A stretch of DNA of 64,000 nt from Rhipicephalus microplus (GCF_043290135.1 NC_134710.1:283989276-284053275), one strand, 5' to 3'; positions 48,586-60,826 are shown, counted from the stretch's first letter. Numbers and translations are program-made. Notes: generated by a model from the letters alone, not told the origin.

Positions 48586-50240
48586 ACACACTTGGGTGCC
48601 TTCGCCTGAAACTCTATCGCAAAGGTCTGTAGGTCTGCGCCGCGCCGCACACATTCACACACGATGAAGAATTGTGTGCTGTCTGAACTGTGTCTGCGAT
48701 GAACTGTTGTACAAGATGAACCGTCCAGAGAGAGAGAGAGAGAGAGATATAATAGACTTTTGAAAGCATTGTTTCGAGTAGCCAGCCAAAGCAGGTAATC
48801 CGACGTAACAAAGGCAAGATCCCACGTAACCAAGCCTCCCCGATTCCCTATACGCGACGATTCGCTAAGTCGTCATTTTAGCATTAACGCATTTAAGCTT
48901 AAACAATATGAAAACATCATTCGGTTAAACATGCACGCTTAGAAAAAAGGCCTTCTTATTCACTAGCTAAATACTAACCGTATACCTGCCACAAAACGCA
49001 CGAACCTTCTAGTAAGCGAACGTAAAAATGATGGTTAGTGAAACTTGCTAGTTTGCAAAATAAATAGTTCGCGAATAGTGCTGATCGAATACATTACTAA
49101 ATTTTTAGTTAAAGGGCGTTTATATGTGCATGCATATTGCCGCATCATCATTATTCAATTATAGAAGTATATATAGGATACGCGAATACATGCGTACACG
49201 TAGATTAATTAGTTGCCACTAATTACTTCATCTAATTATTTCACCTAAGTACGCATCCCAGCAGCATACATAAATGCATTAACGAACCACAGTCGAGGAT
49301 ATACACGCAAGCGCACACACAGAATATCAAGACTTAGCCGGTATTGTATACTATAACAGCCATTTTAGGGCTATTTATGCACCTATTTTGCAATAGCACA
49401 CTGTCTACTGGTTAGCAGCCATACAGTTTAGAAAAAGAATGGATGTTTTGTACACATCGTCATCTACCCTTCTATATTTGTGTGCCATCATTTCGCACGA
49501 AATAGTTTATTCCAAATCAATCGAGAAAATTATTGGTCTAAAATTTTCTTTAAAAAGTCACGATTACTGCGAGAGATACGGCGGTGTTTACGAGAGATCT
49601 GGCAACGTATGTGGCTTAGTAGTTGCCTAGTTAAAAAGACAAAGAAATCATTCCTGCTTAATAACGGCAAAAGTTTCAAGCTTTACTATGGCTGCTGGCT
49701 ATAGTGAAAAAATGCCACAAAGGTAGTAAAATACGCCCGAAACAGGCAAATGCATTCGTTACCAAATGTTAACTTTTTTTTAAACGATTGTGCTGACCCT
49801 GCAAACGAGCGGGAGAACTGCCCCTATAGGAACTAGTAGTGTGGTTGTACTGCAAGAGATAAGTCACGAAGCTCTCAATCGCGGTAACGTGTTTAGCATA
49901 GTTTTACAGATCTTATGCATCTGATGACATCAACTTTAGGTCATTAAAATCATTCTTAGCTCGACAAAGCTATCAAGATATACCTTTCGTACGTTGAGGA
50001 ATTGTAGGAATGGGATTGACCTGCCTGGCCATTCCCGGAGTGGGAGGTGGGAGTGGGAGGTGGCCATTCCGCAACAGTATAGTACGTCGAGGGCCACTGG
50101 CAGCAATGCTGCTGACTGCTGTGGAGAAGAGGGCTGGAGCAGCAGCCACATCTTTATAATAGCGAAATCCGAGATTGCAAATCCTCTCCACTCAATGCGC
50201 TGTAGAGTCAATCTCGTCGGAGTGCTCTCTCTTGTAGATT
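48586..50240. other. Gene-free stretch
   Basis: Nothing recognisable beyond a short (AG)n at ~48728-48746 and a small GTGGGAG duplication at 50040-50062. Confidence 0.3.
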
Positions 50241-50473
50241 ACCCGCCACGGTGGTTTAGCCGTTACAGTGCCCGACTGCTGACCCGAAGATCGAGGGATA
50301 GGATCCCTGTGGTGGCGGCGGCTGCGTTTTCACGGAGGCGAAATGCTTAAATCCTTGTACATTTAGATTTAGGTGCTCGTTCGAAAGCACCATATGGTCA
50401 ATATATCCGGAGCCCTCCACTACACCGCCCCTCGTAATCACATCGCGGTCTTGGGACATAAAACTCCAACAAT
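50241..50473 (+). mobile_element. Old, diverged Ruka-related SINE
   Basis: It has the same order of blocks as the other copies (CCGCCACGGTGGTTTAGC, GCTGACCCGAAGATCGAGGG, GGCGGCTGCGTTTTCACGG, GGAGCCCTCCACTACACCGC, TCTTGGGACATAAAACTCC) but with many substitutions. Confidence 0.78.
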
Positions 50474-50573
50474 GGTTAGTCAACAGCAATTCTAAAAAGC
50501 GCCGTCCTTTAGACGCTTGCGCGCTAGACTACAGCGGCTACAGAATTCCAGCCACTGAATGGCACTCACACCG

Positions 50574-50700
50574 TAGCTGTGGCATTGCAAGGATATGCGT
50601 CCGCTTCATCTACGGCAGGTACCGGGTTCGATTCACAGTGCAGGTCGGCCACCCACCGGTTTATAAATAGGAGACAGGCGGGCTCCGGCGCAGTGACGCG
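50574..50700 (+). mobile_element. Possible tRNA-derived SINE of another type
   Basis: A B-box-like GGGTTCGATTC at 50623-50633 is preceded by an A-box-like TGTGGCATTGCAAGG at the right distance. The body differs from the other SINEs in the window. Weak call. Confidence 0.35.
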
Positions 50701-52608
50701 ACATCTCGTGGTGAAGCTTACTCTGCCTAGAGAACTCACAACCCGTTGCGCGGGTACCTGGGCAATGACACTCTGAGGAATAGATGTGGTGCACAGAACT
50801 CAGAGAGGACTGGATTCACATGACGAGACGGATCACCTGTTCAGAAACGAGCACGACGTAGGACCTATGCTAGCACCGCCCAATCGTATCGACGCACAAA
50901 AAGGAGCTGCCGACTAGCCTCGATGCGCGCGCCCTAACGGGAGCATCAAGGAACTCTACTGCCGACGCGCCGCTTGCGGCATCTTGTGGTATGACTCACT
51001 CCAGCTCAGTCACGTCGTCAGCACACTGACCATAAAGAAGCAACACGGAATGACGCTATAGACCAGCCACAGGCGCGCAGGCATCGGCGTTTCCAGTTTG
51101 CATGCCATGGCGGCGCGTCTCAGAAGGCGCTATAACAAGCTGGCCCAATTCGGACGCGTCGACAACACCACGCGTCATCGCTTTTGTGCGCCGAAGAAGA
51201 GGGTTGATTGAAAAGTGGCAGGGGATAGGCGTGTGCCCCCGAACGGCTTGTCAGCAACCCTGCGTTGCGCAATGTGGGCCGGTTTCGAAAGCAGCGTATA
51301 ACGGAGTCGACAGCCAAGTATTCAACCGACCCTGACTCAAACCTGACACTCGCATGTGGTGAACTGTCTACACTCGAACGGCATTCGCCCGAAAACAAGT
51401 CGATTGAAAAGGGGTGTTATACTGTCAAATGCGCGACGGTACCAAACCCCGTCGTCCTTCTTTTCATCCTTGGACAGGCAGACTGTGATCATTGGACCGC
51501 AGCAAATGATGTTCTTCGGATTATAATATGTCAGCAATTACGCATTTACACATGTGCACACACGTTCCGTTACATTCACAAGCGCGCAAAGCGGTCGCTT
51601 TCTCTACAACCTCTGAAGGCCACCGCGCTGCAGCGGGCGGAAGAGACGTGGCGTAAACAAGCTCGCCTAGTCCCGCAGCGCAACGTTGCGACATTGAGTG
51701 CCGACGGGATCAAGTGCAAGCTACAGCGCTTATTAAGCTGGAAGGCAGGCGGCTGGGAAGGGCAAGGAGACCTCGCCTTCGCGCGGCGGTATCAACTTCG
51801 AAGCACGGACAGATGGAAGCGCGGCTGCGTTGCACAAGCTGTGCCTTGTGCCATGCGCACTGTAAACAACATCTCAACTTCTTCAGTGGGGCGCCGCGAA
51901 AAAAAAATAGAAGCGCAAAAAATGTAACTAAAGCATAGCATAATTATTTGGAAGATGATTGGACAACACATCGGATTCTGTTAGATTACGTCAACCAATC
52001 CTCTACCCGGAAAATAATTTCGGGGCTACTCAAAACGCGCCAAGCATATATATATGCGTCGTGCGTGACCGTCACTCACGTGAAACGCCCGTGGAAAGCT
52101 GCCACGTCGCGAAAGTAGAAGTGTGATTTCAGAAACAACCTTAATAAGAGTTTCTGCCAACGAGTCAACGACCGATTCGCAAGTACCATCGCCTAAAGGT
52201 GCCGCAGTGGAAGATTCAATATGGTGCCCGAAAAGAGCGTCGGATCCCCTGCACGCGTGTGCGTTCTTCATATCTTCTGCTTTTCTGGCTTAATTGGTGC
52301 TATAAGATGACTGCCTTTTTCGAAGTCGCTGTCACTAAGCAATACAATGCGTGGCGTGGATGCTTCATAGTTACGGATACGTTTATTGCTTCATCGAGAG
52401 CGGTCCTGAACGTCAAAATTTGCAGTGGCGGAAAGGGCTGCAGAGCACCGTGTCACTGTGCAACGGTTTAGCCTGCACAAGTCACGTGTCCGCACCAGCT
52501 AGAATTTATTCATGACAGGACAGCTTATGTTCACGAAAGCGCAGCATTGACCTGTGCCGAAGAGAAAGTAGCTCCAGCCACGAGAGGAGAGCTCGTGGGA
52601 AGCGTCAG
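50701..52608. other. Gene-free stretch with one unassigned open frame
   Basis: A plus-strand frame at 51265-51927 gives 220 codons with no domain, signal peptide or repeat that I recognise. It may be chance or an exon. No other signal supports it. Confidence 0.25.
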
Positions 52609-52619
52609 CAAGTGAAGCC

Positions 52620-52856
52620 ATTGATTGATAAGTGGGGTTGAACGTCCCAACACCACCATATGATTATGAGAGACACCGCAGTGGAGGGCTCCGGAAAGTT
52701 CGACCACCTGGGGTTCTTTAACGTGCACCCAAATCTGAGCACACGGGCCTAAAATTTTTTTCCCGCCTCCATCAGAAATGCAGCTGCTGCAGCCGGAATT
52801 CGATCCCGCGACATGCGGGTCAGCAGCCGAGTACTTTAGCCACCGCGGCGGTGCCA
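52620..52856 (-). mobile_element. Full-length Ruka-type SINE with 11-bp TSD
   Basis: The complete element is on the minus strand, from CCGCCGCGGTGGCTAAAGTA through the B box and body to the tail (plus-strand start TTGATTGATAAGTGG). It is bounded by a perfect duplication CAAGTGAAGCC (52609-52619 and 52857-52867). Confidence 0.95.
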
Positions 52857-52867
52857 CAAGTGAAGCC

Positions 52868-53384
52868 GAAGAATTTACCAACGCCTAAAGGAATAAATGT
52901 TGCCCGCTTTTAAAGCATCGTCGTTTTAAGATAGGAAACCGCATGACAGCTTAGGCAGGTTATATAAAGGTACGTTAGCTTGTTTTGACAAGTGCCGTTA
53001 CAGACTTCTACACCATCATTCTTTCTCATCACCTTTCCCCTCCCCCAGTACATGGCGACAAAGCAGACACTTCCACAGGTTAACCTCGATGGCTTTCTTT
53101 GCTGATCGTATTTTTTTGTATTAATAGTGCGTGGTCGCAGAAACTTCCTTTCGCTCTCATCCAAACACCACCTATTTACATCGGTAGCGTAATTTATTTA
53201 TTTTTTGCTCCATATTCGATAAGGAGGGGGGTCAATAAACCTTACTGATCCCAAATGGCAGTGGGCATGGGGAAGCGACGAAATGGAGGCTGACTTAATT
53301 TTCTGCAGCACTGGTGGTACCGGTGGGAGGCAGATGCGATTGCCGGTGATTTCTTTAATGTTGCGCAGATGATGCGCAAAAAAA
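52868..53384. other. Gene-free stretch
   Basis: Nothing recognisable. Confidence 0.3.
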
Positions 53385-53469
53385 AACGAATAAAAATGGC
53401 AGCCGTATCTACATGTTTCACTGCAAATGTGGTCGAAAGACGATAGTCTTGCGTCTGGAGATAGTGAAC
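53385..53469 (+). mobile_element. (GACA)n/poly(A)-ended repeat family, copy C, 5' part
   Basis: CGTATCTACATGTTT, then GTCGAAAGACGATAGTCTTG and CGTCTGGAGATAGTGAAC, align with 10201-10270 of copy A. The alignment breaks at 53469 and resumes at 54360. Confidence 0.65.
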
Positions 53470-53581
53470 GGAAATGGGGGGACCCTTAAGCTTCGCCTTT
53501 AAGAGTTGAACGCTATAGCGAAATCCGGGGCCCCTAGTGCGCCCTTCAACCGTTAAGTGTATACTTAATAATATGTTTTGT

Positions 53582-53693
<112 letters not shown>

Positions 53694-54124
53694 GAAGATT
53701 GTACCAGCGCGCGCGCATGAATGGTACATACAAAATTTTGATCCAAAGCAAAAATCGCATAGCCTCCAAGAGATACGCTAAGCACGCGTTATTAAGTCTC
53801 TCACAATGCCTCACAGATGGCAGTACATTATCTAGCGTTTGCTGTTTGCCTGATCAACGCCTCTGGAAAGGCATGATATGTTTTCCGTTAGATGGACATA
53901 GTTGTCCATATTTAGAGCTGTTTGAAAGTTCCTGTGTGTTTTTAACGGCGATGGCTGCACCATGCCGGTCTTTTTCGACGTAGTTTGATGGCCCCCCAAT
54001 TGCGCCTACAAATCATCGAATGGGCTTGTTTTCGTCATGACACCTGTCAAACAAAATGCGTTAAGGAGAGTCCTTCCACTACATGATATTTATGTAGTGT
54101 TTTTTTCCCGAAGCAGCTGCAAGT

Positions 54125-54225
54125 AGCATCGTGGCTTTGTGGTAGAACACCTGCTTGCCACGCGAATTTGCGTAGCAAGCAGGGAACCTGGGCCGTTAAC
54201 GGCCCGGGTTTCTTGCCCGGTGGGA
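54125..54225 (+). pseudogene. tRNA-Gly(GCC)-like derived sequence
   Basis: GCATCGTGGCTTTGTGGTAG and CACCTGCTTGCCACGCG match the acceptor, D-arm and anticodon arm of a tRNA-Gly, with GCC at the anticodon position. Then comes an inserted inverted segment (GCGTAGCAAGCAGG pairs with the anticodon-side CCTGCTTGC), then a 16-bp palindrome GGGCCGTTAACGGCCC, and a degraded T arm GGGTTTCTTGCCC. It cannot fold as a functional tRNA. It is probably the tRNA-derived head of a repeat. Confidence 0.5.
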
Positions 54226-54359
54226 CCGTAAATTTTATTCTTTATTTTATTTGATTCTTACTCAATTTTTCACTCACAAACGATTTTTCACTCACACTCA
54301 ACGGTGCCGACGCCGCCGGCGTAATTTCTGCTACACCAGCTCTCTAACGCCTTCGCGTT

Positions 54360-55003
54360 AAAACGTTTCTTTGATGTTCTGCGCAAGAAAATCGGTGAAT
54401 TGTATTTTGAAGGCGCTGCATTCGAGTGCCTCGATCCCCACAGCAAAGGCGAAGGAGCGCAACGAAGAGCGTGAAACACGAGCGCTATCTGTCAGTTATC
54501 TTCAAAAACAAAGGATGGGTGCGCGCGCCTGCCTCGGAGGCGATAAGGTGTAGAACGCAAAGCGACGGGCAGGTGCCGCCACCGTTACAAACTGTCCTTT
54601 ATCGTTACAGAGGTTAGCAAAGCGTTGGAAACACTTGCCTTTTTGTGCATAGCGTTACAATGTCAGAGCAGCGTGATAAACGCTACGGCCCTTATACAGA
54701 ATTACCTATGTAGGCCTTCTCTAGTATAAAAAGACACATGCAGAATATTGACGTGTTGTTATTGCGCTTCAGATATGCGCAATAATTTGTTTTCAATTAA
54801 CAATCGCACAAGTATGAACGCTAAAGCTTGAGCAATATTGGTGGGCGCAGCGGATGTGGTTGGATTTTGGCCGTTTCGTGTATCGTTTCGGCGAACAAAC
54901 AGACAAACGGACAGACAAACAGACAAACGGGCAGACAAACAGACAGATTAAAATTTTAGCATCAAAGGGCTCCCGAAAAGACTATCGCCTTTTAAAAAAA
55001 ACT
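54360..55003 (+). mobile_element. (GACA)n/poly(A)-ended repeat family, copy C, 3' part
   Basis: It resumes the alignment with copy A at AAAACGTTT and TTGATGTTCTGCGCAAGAAA and continues through TAAGGTGTAGAACGCAA, ACAATCGCACAAGTATGAA and ATTGGTGGGCGCAG. It then has a degenerate (GACAAACA)n run and AAAGACTATCGCCTTTT with A7. No coding capacity. Confidence 0.7.
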
Positions 55004-55412
55004 GGTAACACTGACGCGACGATAGGCCGTGACACTGCAGGCGGTCACTCCCACAATCTTTGCGAAAATTTCCGCCGACGGCCGTGGGGAGGCGTGACTG
55101 ACGGTATACGGAACTTCGGAATACAAAGCGACATACCTGGTATGAGATAGTGCGAGCCTTCTGTTTTAATCAGTGGGCGCACTTTCAGGCCACGTCATTG
55201 GCCAGGGCGAAAGTCGCATGTTCGACAGGAAGGCCAGCCGTCTGAAGTGGCTAATGAAAACAGCGTAACACTGTCACAATTGAGAGTACGATACGCTATG
55301 CCGCGGTGTCAGAGCTAACAGCCTCATAAAATTTGGGAGGTGATGATCCTTACTGAATCACCAACGAAACGCACACTGCCGAAGGGCATAGCCACGTAGC
55401 TAGTTAGCTGGG
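55004..55412. other. Gene-free stretch
   Basis: Nothing recognisable. Confidence 0.3.
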
Positions 55413-55588
55413 CCCGCCGCGGTGGTCCAGTGGCTAAGGTACTCGGCTGCAGACCCGCAAATCGCGGGATCAAATCCCGGCTGCGGCGGCTGCATTTTTG
55501 ATGGAGGTGAAAATGCTGTAGGCCTGTGTGCTCAGATTTGGGTGCACGCTGTATAGAGAAGTCCAAGTGGTCGAAATTTCCGAAGCCC
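55413..55588 (+). mobile_element. 3'-truncated Ruka-type SINE
   Basis: The head and first part of the body are close to consensus (CCCGCCGCGGTGGTCCAGTG, then GATCAAATCCCGGCTGCGGC, then CAGATTTGGGTGCACG). The sequence leaves the family after GAAATTTCCGAAGCCC, so the tail is lost. Loss of the 3' end with an intact 5' end suggests a later deletion rather than incomplete insertion. Confidence 0.85.
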
Positions 55589-55981
55589 AGATTAATATTT
55601 ATTTCGGCGCCAGATGTATTATTTCATTGGGGACTCTTGAAACTATAGTGATCTTGATCGTTAAAATTCAACGCCTGCAGCGGCGGAGGAGAGTTCACGC
55701 GACAGTCGTCAGCATGATTAGTAATAACCAGTACGCGGATCAGTAACCTCATTTATTCGCGTAAGGAACACGCTGCAAAAATTCGGCTTATACCAATAGT
55801 TCCAGCGGGAGAGGTTTCTATTATTACGGCTTTATACAGTTTCCACCATGATAGCTGCCTTTGCGAGTTAGAAAAGCACAAGAAGCGACAGCGGCCAATT
55901 CGAGGTGCTTTTCCTGATAGCACAGTCTGCGACTCGACGAAGCTAAAATTAATTTGTATGCGAAAACGCGATCGACAATAC
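55589..55981. other. Gene-free stretch
   Basis: Nothing recognisable. Confidence 0.3.
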
Positions 55982-55997
55982 CCGATTACAGAACTCG

Positions 55998-56236
55998 CCC
56001 CGCCGCGGTGGTCTGGTGGCTAAGGTACTCGGCTGCTGACCCGCAGGGCGCGAGTTCGAATCCCATCTGCGGCGGCTGCATTTCCGATGGAGGCGGAAAT
56101 GTTGTAGGCCCGTGTGCTCAGATTTGGGTGCACGTTAAAGAACCCCAGGTGGTCTAAATTTCCGGAGCCCTCCACTACGGCGTCTCTCACAATCACATGG
56201 TGGTTTTGGGAAGTTAAACCCCACATATCAATCAAT
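55998..56236 (+). mobile_element. Full-length Ruka-type SINE with 16-bp TSD
   Basis: A complete head, body and TCAATCAA-type tail flanked by CCGATTACAGAACTCG (55982-55997) and the same sequence with one T-to-C change (56237-56252). The body is nearly the family consensus, so this is one of the youngest copies here. Confidence 0.95.
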
Positions 56237-56252
56237 CCGACTACAGAACTCG

Positions 56253-57661
56253 AGCCGGCAACAAACGCGAGATCCTATAGATTCCAGCCGCTAACGACAG
56301 CACGACGACGACGGCGGCGTCAAAACGCGCGCACAGAGACGGCGTGTACACACATCCGGTCGGTGCTTATGGGAAAAGGTCGAGGTCACGAGGGGCACTC
56401 CCGCATAGTGCCACACGCGCACGCAGATGTGAGCGGCCGCTCGGCGTCAGAAGAGACGGTCGTTGTTGGGCGTAGCACACTGTGTGCCCTTTGTGTGCGC
56501 CACGCCCAGACGACAAGACCAATGAACGGAAGCGAGCGCCGGACTCGGCGGGACGAGCCCATTGAAGCCGGTGAACAATGGTAGAGCAGAGCATTTAATA
56601 CTGACTGCTTCAAGAAAGTCGTTGAACGGTGATAGATATAGTGCATGACAACGCAGACGTCGCCCAACACATATAGACACGGGCGCGTAAGCGTTCGCTG
56701 CTATAGAAAATAGCAAGGAACGAAGTGTTCGCTTCTTTCCCAGTCTTCGAGCGCTTCCGAGAACACAACTTACTCTTGACATGAGAGGGGACCAGAGATA
56801 ATGTATGAAGAACGATATGCGGACATTGTATAGTACTTAGTAGATCCGATTTGCATATTACCTAGCAACTTACGACCATTAGTAAAACCTACTGCGACAA
56901 AAAACAAAAAAAAACAGACAAGGAGTGGGGGCGAATGGTGGTACAGAAATGAGTGAACGAAGAAAAGAAAGTCTAGAAGAAAAAAGAAACACGCGAGTGC
57001 AAAGTGCATGTGTAAAAGACAGTGCGATGGTCCCTCACATTGCCGGCATAACAACAGGAGCGCACGGGCTATGCGGACGTGCCGGAGCATTTCCCAGAGC
57101 AAGCGGGCGGGCTAAACAAACCGCTCAAAAACAAACAAACGAAAGAGGAAGGGGACGGAGGGGGAGATAAACAACGCTCGCTCCATCTAATGACGAACAA
57201 AAGCGCTTTCGGACGAAGTAATTTGCTTAATGAGCAACCGACACGACTACAGCAGAAACCATACCATGCGCGACACCGTTCAAGCAGGAGTCAAACAGTG
57301 GGCAACAAGACCAAAAAAGAAAATGAAAAAAACGTCGCAGCCTCACGATAGTCCGGATCACGATAGTCTTCTCGGAAAAAGCTGCACGCTGACTGTCTTT
57401 CAGGTGTTACGACATCAAGCGAAAAAAAAATGTGAAGCACGAAACAGCTAACGGGGTCCATTACCGTATGGGGCACCGCCGTGTAGCAGGTTTGCCCGCG
57501 GGCTTCAATGAGCTCAACTCACAGCCATGCATTGTTTGGTGCCCTTGTCGCCACCAGAGAATTCACAAACCGGAAGGGCAATTATTTGGAAGAGCGGAAT
57601 AACACAAGCAAAGGAAGCATATGCCGCGCACCTTTTACTGCGTCCCTGCGGCTTATGGCTC
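56253..57661. other. Gene-free stretch
   Basis: No gene recognised; a CpG-rich part at 56270-56600 is open in several frames on both strands. Confidence 0.3.

Positions 57662-57736
<75 letters not shown>
57662..57736. repeat. (AAT)25 microsatellite
   Basis: Uninterrupted AAT array; it yields spurious poly-Asn and poly-Leu frames. Confidence 0.98.
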
Positions 57737-57739
<3 letters not shown>

Positions 57740-57754
57740 AACAATTTATCATAA

Positions 57755-57812
57755 GTTAGTTAGTTAGTTAGTTAGTAGTAGTAGTAGCAGTAGTAGTAGT
57801 AGTAGTAGTAGT
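57755..57812. repeat. (TTAG)n then (TAG)n microsatellite
   Basis: About five TTAG units pass into about 12 TAG units with one CAG. This is not the arthropod telomere repeat TTAGG. Confidence 0.95.
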
Positions 57813-58172
57813 TTGTATTGCCACTGTTGTCATTTTACTAAGGATTGGCCACAATTGCGGGGAAAAAATACAAGAACTACACAGTACAATATAAATAATG
57901 CCCAAAACTGCTACGAATGAACACGAAAACTCCAGGATTATAAAGCAATGAAAGCACTTGCACGTTTCTTCGAAGACGCCACCATTTCCGATAAGCACTG
58001 GTTCAACTACTTGTCACGTGGACTTTGGTACAACGGAAACTTTTGTATTACCGACCGAGCGCAAGAGCGCACCACCTCATTTATCAATGATTGCGCTACA
58101 CATTGACGAGAGCGAAAATGTGTACAGCCGTCACTGGCAAGCGGTGACAATTCCTGCATACATGTACATCTC
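57813..58172. other. Gene-free stretch
   Basis: Nothing recognisable. Confidence 0.3.
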
Positions 58173-58303
58173 AAAGAAGTGTTATTATTTATAAAGGGTT
58201 TCTAAATCCCGGTAATGTTTTTCTTTCTTTCTTGTACGGTACAAGAAAGAAATAAAAACATTACCGGGATTTAGAAACCCTTTATAAATAATAACACTTC
58301 TTT
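58173..58303. repeat. 131-bp near-perfect palindrome
   Basis: The arms 58173-58237 and 58239-58303 are reverse complements at 64 of 65 positions around the single centre base at 58238 (CTTGTAC G GTACAAG). The only mismatch is in the TTTTTCTTTC / GAAATAAAAA region. No coding capacity. Confidence 0.97.
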
Positions 58304-60213
58304 TTTTTCCTTTCATATTGTTTCTGAATACGGACCTCGGGTCTCCCGTAAAGCAACATACATATAGCAGACGCGGCAGGCCTTGAGCGGTGGTACCAAA
58401 GGGACATATCAGGCGGCTTCGTGCGGCGGCGCAGCACAGCGGCACAGGAGGAGGCAAGGCTGAGGGCAGCGTTACGATGACGACACCGCGTGGGCGGCAC
58501 GCAGCAATCTCCTCGGCACAACAGCCGGCTGTGGGCCACGCAGAAGAAGGAGGAAAGGCACGCTCAGTCAAGCACAGCGAGGCTAGCCCTAACCCGGTGC
58601 TTGCGTGCCCGTCCGCAGCGATCGATGGAGCCACACCGGCTGGCGCGGATTCGCAGAATGAGCAGCGGGCCAGCTGGTACCGAAGAATGGCCGCTGGCCC
58701 GCCTCGGCAAAGACTAGATAGAGGAACGGGGCGACGCAGCGGCTAGCTCAACGCCTTGCTATCGAGTAGTGGGTATCTTGGTTATGAGTCGGCGGTTCAC
58801 ATATAGTATGGGTAGAATGACAGAGAGCACGAAAGAATAACAAAATGCATGGACTAAAACAAATTAAGAGAAAACACTACGAATCGGCAACGTTCCACGC
58901 TTCATGCGTTATTTGGATGATAATCCTTTTTTTTTTCATTCGGTAAAGATGCGGCTGGAAGATTGGTAGCGCAAAGGAGGGTGGCATCAAAGCAACAAAG
59001 CAAACTTTGTGTTGCGAATAATCTAGGCCCGGATTCGAGATTTACCTCGTTCGCATGTGCTCACTGCCACTGGCTTCACCAATGGCACTGAGCATAAGAG
59101 GATTCGTTGAAAACTTTCTCTTCGCAACAATTCGTCGTAAATAGTTTTTGTGAATACGGGCCAGCAACTCACATGGGCACATCTTTCGGCAATTGTAGAA
59201 AGCAGGTCACTGTCGATTTTTCAAGGAGCATAAAATGAAACAGATAAATCGGCACCATCAGCTGGGCTTCATATTTTGCCCCTAAATTACACTTACGCAT
59301 GAATCAATCGAACAATTATCGTGTCCGCTACACGTTTTCACCTTGAAGCGCCTCAACGCTTATAAATACGTAGTCGTCATAATAGGGAGTTCTAGAATAA
59401 CGTTTGCAGGTGTTGCGGGCGTTGCGTTAATTGCGGGCGTCATATGAGCTTTAGAATAGCGTTAGCCCTCCTGCAAACCACAACGCACGATCGCAGCGAC
59501 ACCATAGCCTCGAAACCATGCAGCGTTTGCGGGCCGCATGCAGGCCGCACACGCCGCCCGATATTTGGGATTTTTTGCGAGCGGGCCACGAACACGAATG
59601 AAGACTCGGGTTACGACGCATGCACAGTGGCAGCGACCACACCGCAAGGGCTTGAGGTGCGCTATCCTAATGTCGTCGTTTTGTTCTCGCGCTATAATTA
59701 CCAAACATGTTTTGACGACGAATTTCAAATATCGTGAAAACTTTCATTAAAACCTATCAAACCAATGAGCTGATCGCAAAGCAGGTGGATGCCCATTCAT
59801 GATACGTCTCGATTGAGAGCCGCTAGCTTCTCTAACGTATCACGCTCAGCGTTCTCAAATTGCCCTCCCCCCCCCCCCCCCACCGTCCTCCCTCGGCACT
59901 TTTCCCGCGCCTATTCACGACGCCTTTGAGTAACGCCATTCAGAGTCGTCAACGTATCAACGTATTAGGCCCAGTCTTCTCACACTCCTCCATCTCTACC
60001 TTTTCCCCCTGCATCCATTCACAACTACATTAAATAACGCCTATCCGAGTCGGATAATGCAAAGTTAATTCTCCAAATAACGAGACTTGACAGCATTCTA
60101 CAATCAGCCGTCACCTCAGCTTTTGCCCGGTTATTACATAGATTGCTGTCATGAGCGGGAGCAGGAACGCTGACCAACCTGTAAACAATATTACATGCAC
60201 CGTGCATGAAAAC
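58304..60213. other. Gene-free stretch
   Basis: No gene recognised. CpG-rich DNA at 58390-58750 is open in several frames; a C15 tract lies at 59867-59881. Confidence 0.3.
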
Positions 60214-60807
60214 TGTTGCGAACACGCGTCCTGTAATAACGTCGAAACGTGAAGTAATGACTGAGTTGTGTATATACATGGGGCATCGTGTTGCGTCCCG
60301 CTGCCAGTGACGTCTTCGAGGCGAGCGCGATGTCGCCGCCACTCAGTTCCGCGAACGCAGCGACTGTTGAGGCTGACCATTGTGTCGCGGGACGGTGCGC
60401 TGGCGCCACGGCTGGGCCCTGCGGAATGCGGCGGCGGTTTCGGGGAACGAAAGATTCGTCGCTGCTTCTTGGAGGGATGGGTCCACCCGGAACAACTGAG
60501 CATAGAGCTGAGGGGAAGTCGGGTTCCGGGTGGACGATTCACCCCCTTGATCCCCCCCTCTTACTGCGGGCCGCCCCTGCCTTTCGTGAAGTGGACTGAT
60601 GGACCGAGATAGAGGGAGAGGGGCGGCAACGAGAGGGATAAAAAGGACGGAGGAGACGGCGGGCGGAGAAGGGGGAACAACGATGACCAGTTAACTTTTC
60701 TTTGAATGCAAATAAATTCCTTTTTTCAAGTTTCCCAAATGGACGTCCTGCTTTCATGACCTGCCTGATCTTGGTCATCCCACCCAATCTACCCCGACGA
60801 CGCTACA
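60214..60807 (+). mobile_element. 5' LTR of a Ty3/gypsy retrotransposon
   Basis: It starts TGTTGCGAAC and ends near CTACA, three bases before the primer-binding site. A TATA-like ATAAAAAG at 60638 and AATAAA at 60711-60716 give the expected U3-R-U5 order and a transcription start near 60668. The start coordinate is inferred from the TGTTG terminus and spacing; the 3' LTR lies outside the window, so the boundaries are not confirmed by comparison. Confidence 0.65.
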
Positions 60808-60810
60808 AAC

Positions 60811-60826
60811 TGGATGGCAGCGGTGG
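60811..60826 (+). promoter_or_regulatory. Primer-binding site for tRNA-Leu
   Basis: TGGATGGCAGCGGTGG immediately follows the LTR. The last 12 bases (TGGCAGCGGTGG) are the exact complement of the acceptor end of the eukaryotic tRNA-Leu type ending CCACCGCTGCCA-CCA. The CCA-complementary TGG is present with one extra A between it and the match. Confidence 0.7.

Noticed and set aside
51265..51927. Plus-strand 220-codon frame
   Set aside because: No domain, signal or repeat; kept only as a note because its length is near what chance allows in 64 kb.
56020..56235. Reading frames across the SINE copies (both strands)
   Set aside because: They are by-products of the conserved SINE sequence and recur in every copy; SINEs do not code for protein.
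57755..57774. TTAG repeats as possible telomeric sequence
   Set aside because: The arthropod telomere unit is TTAGG; this run is a four-base microsatellite that passes into TAG repeats.
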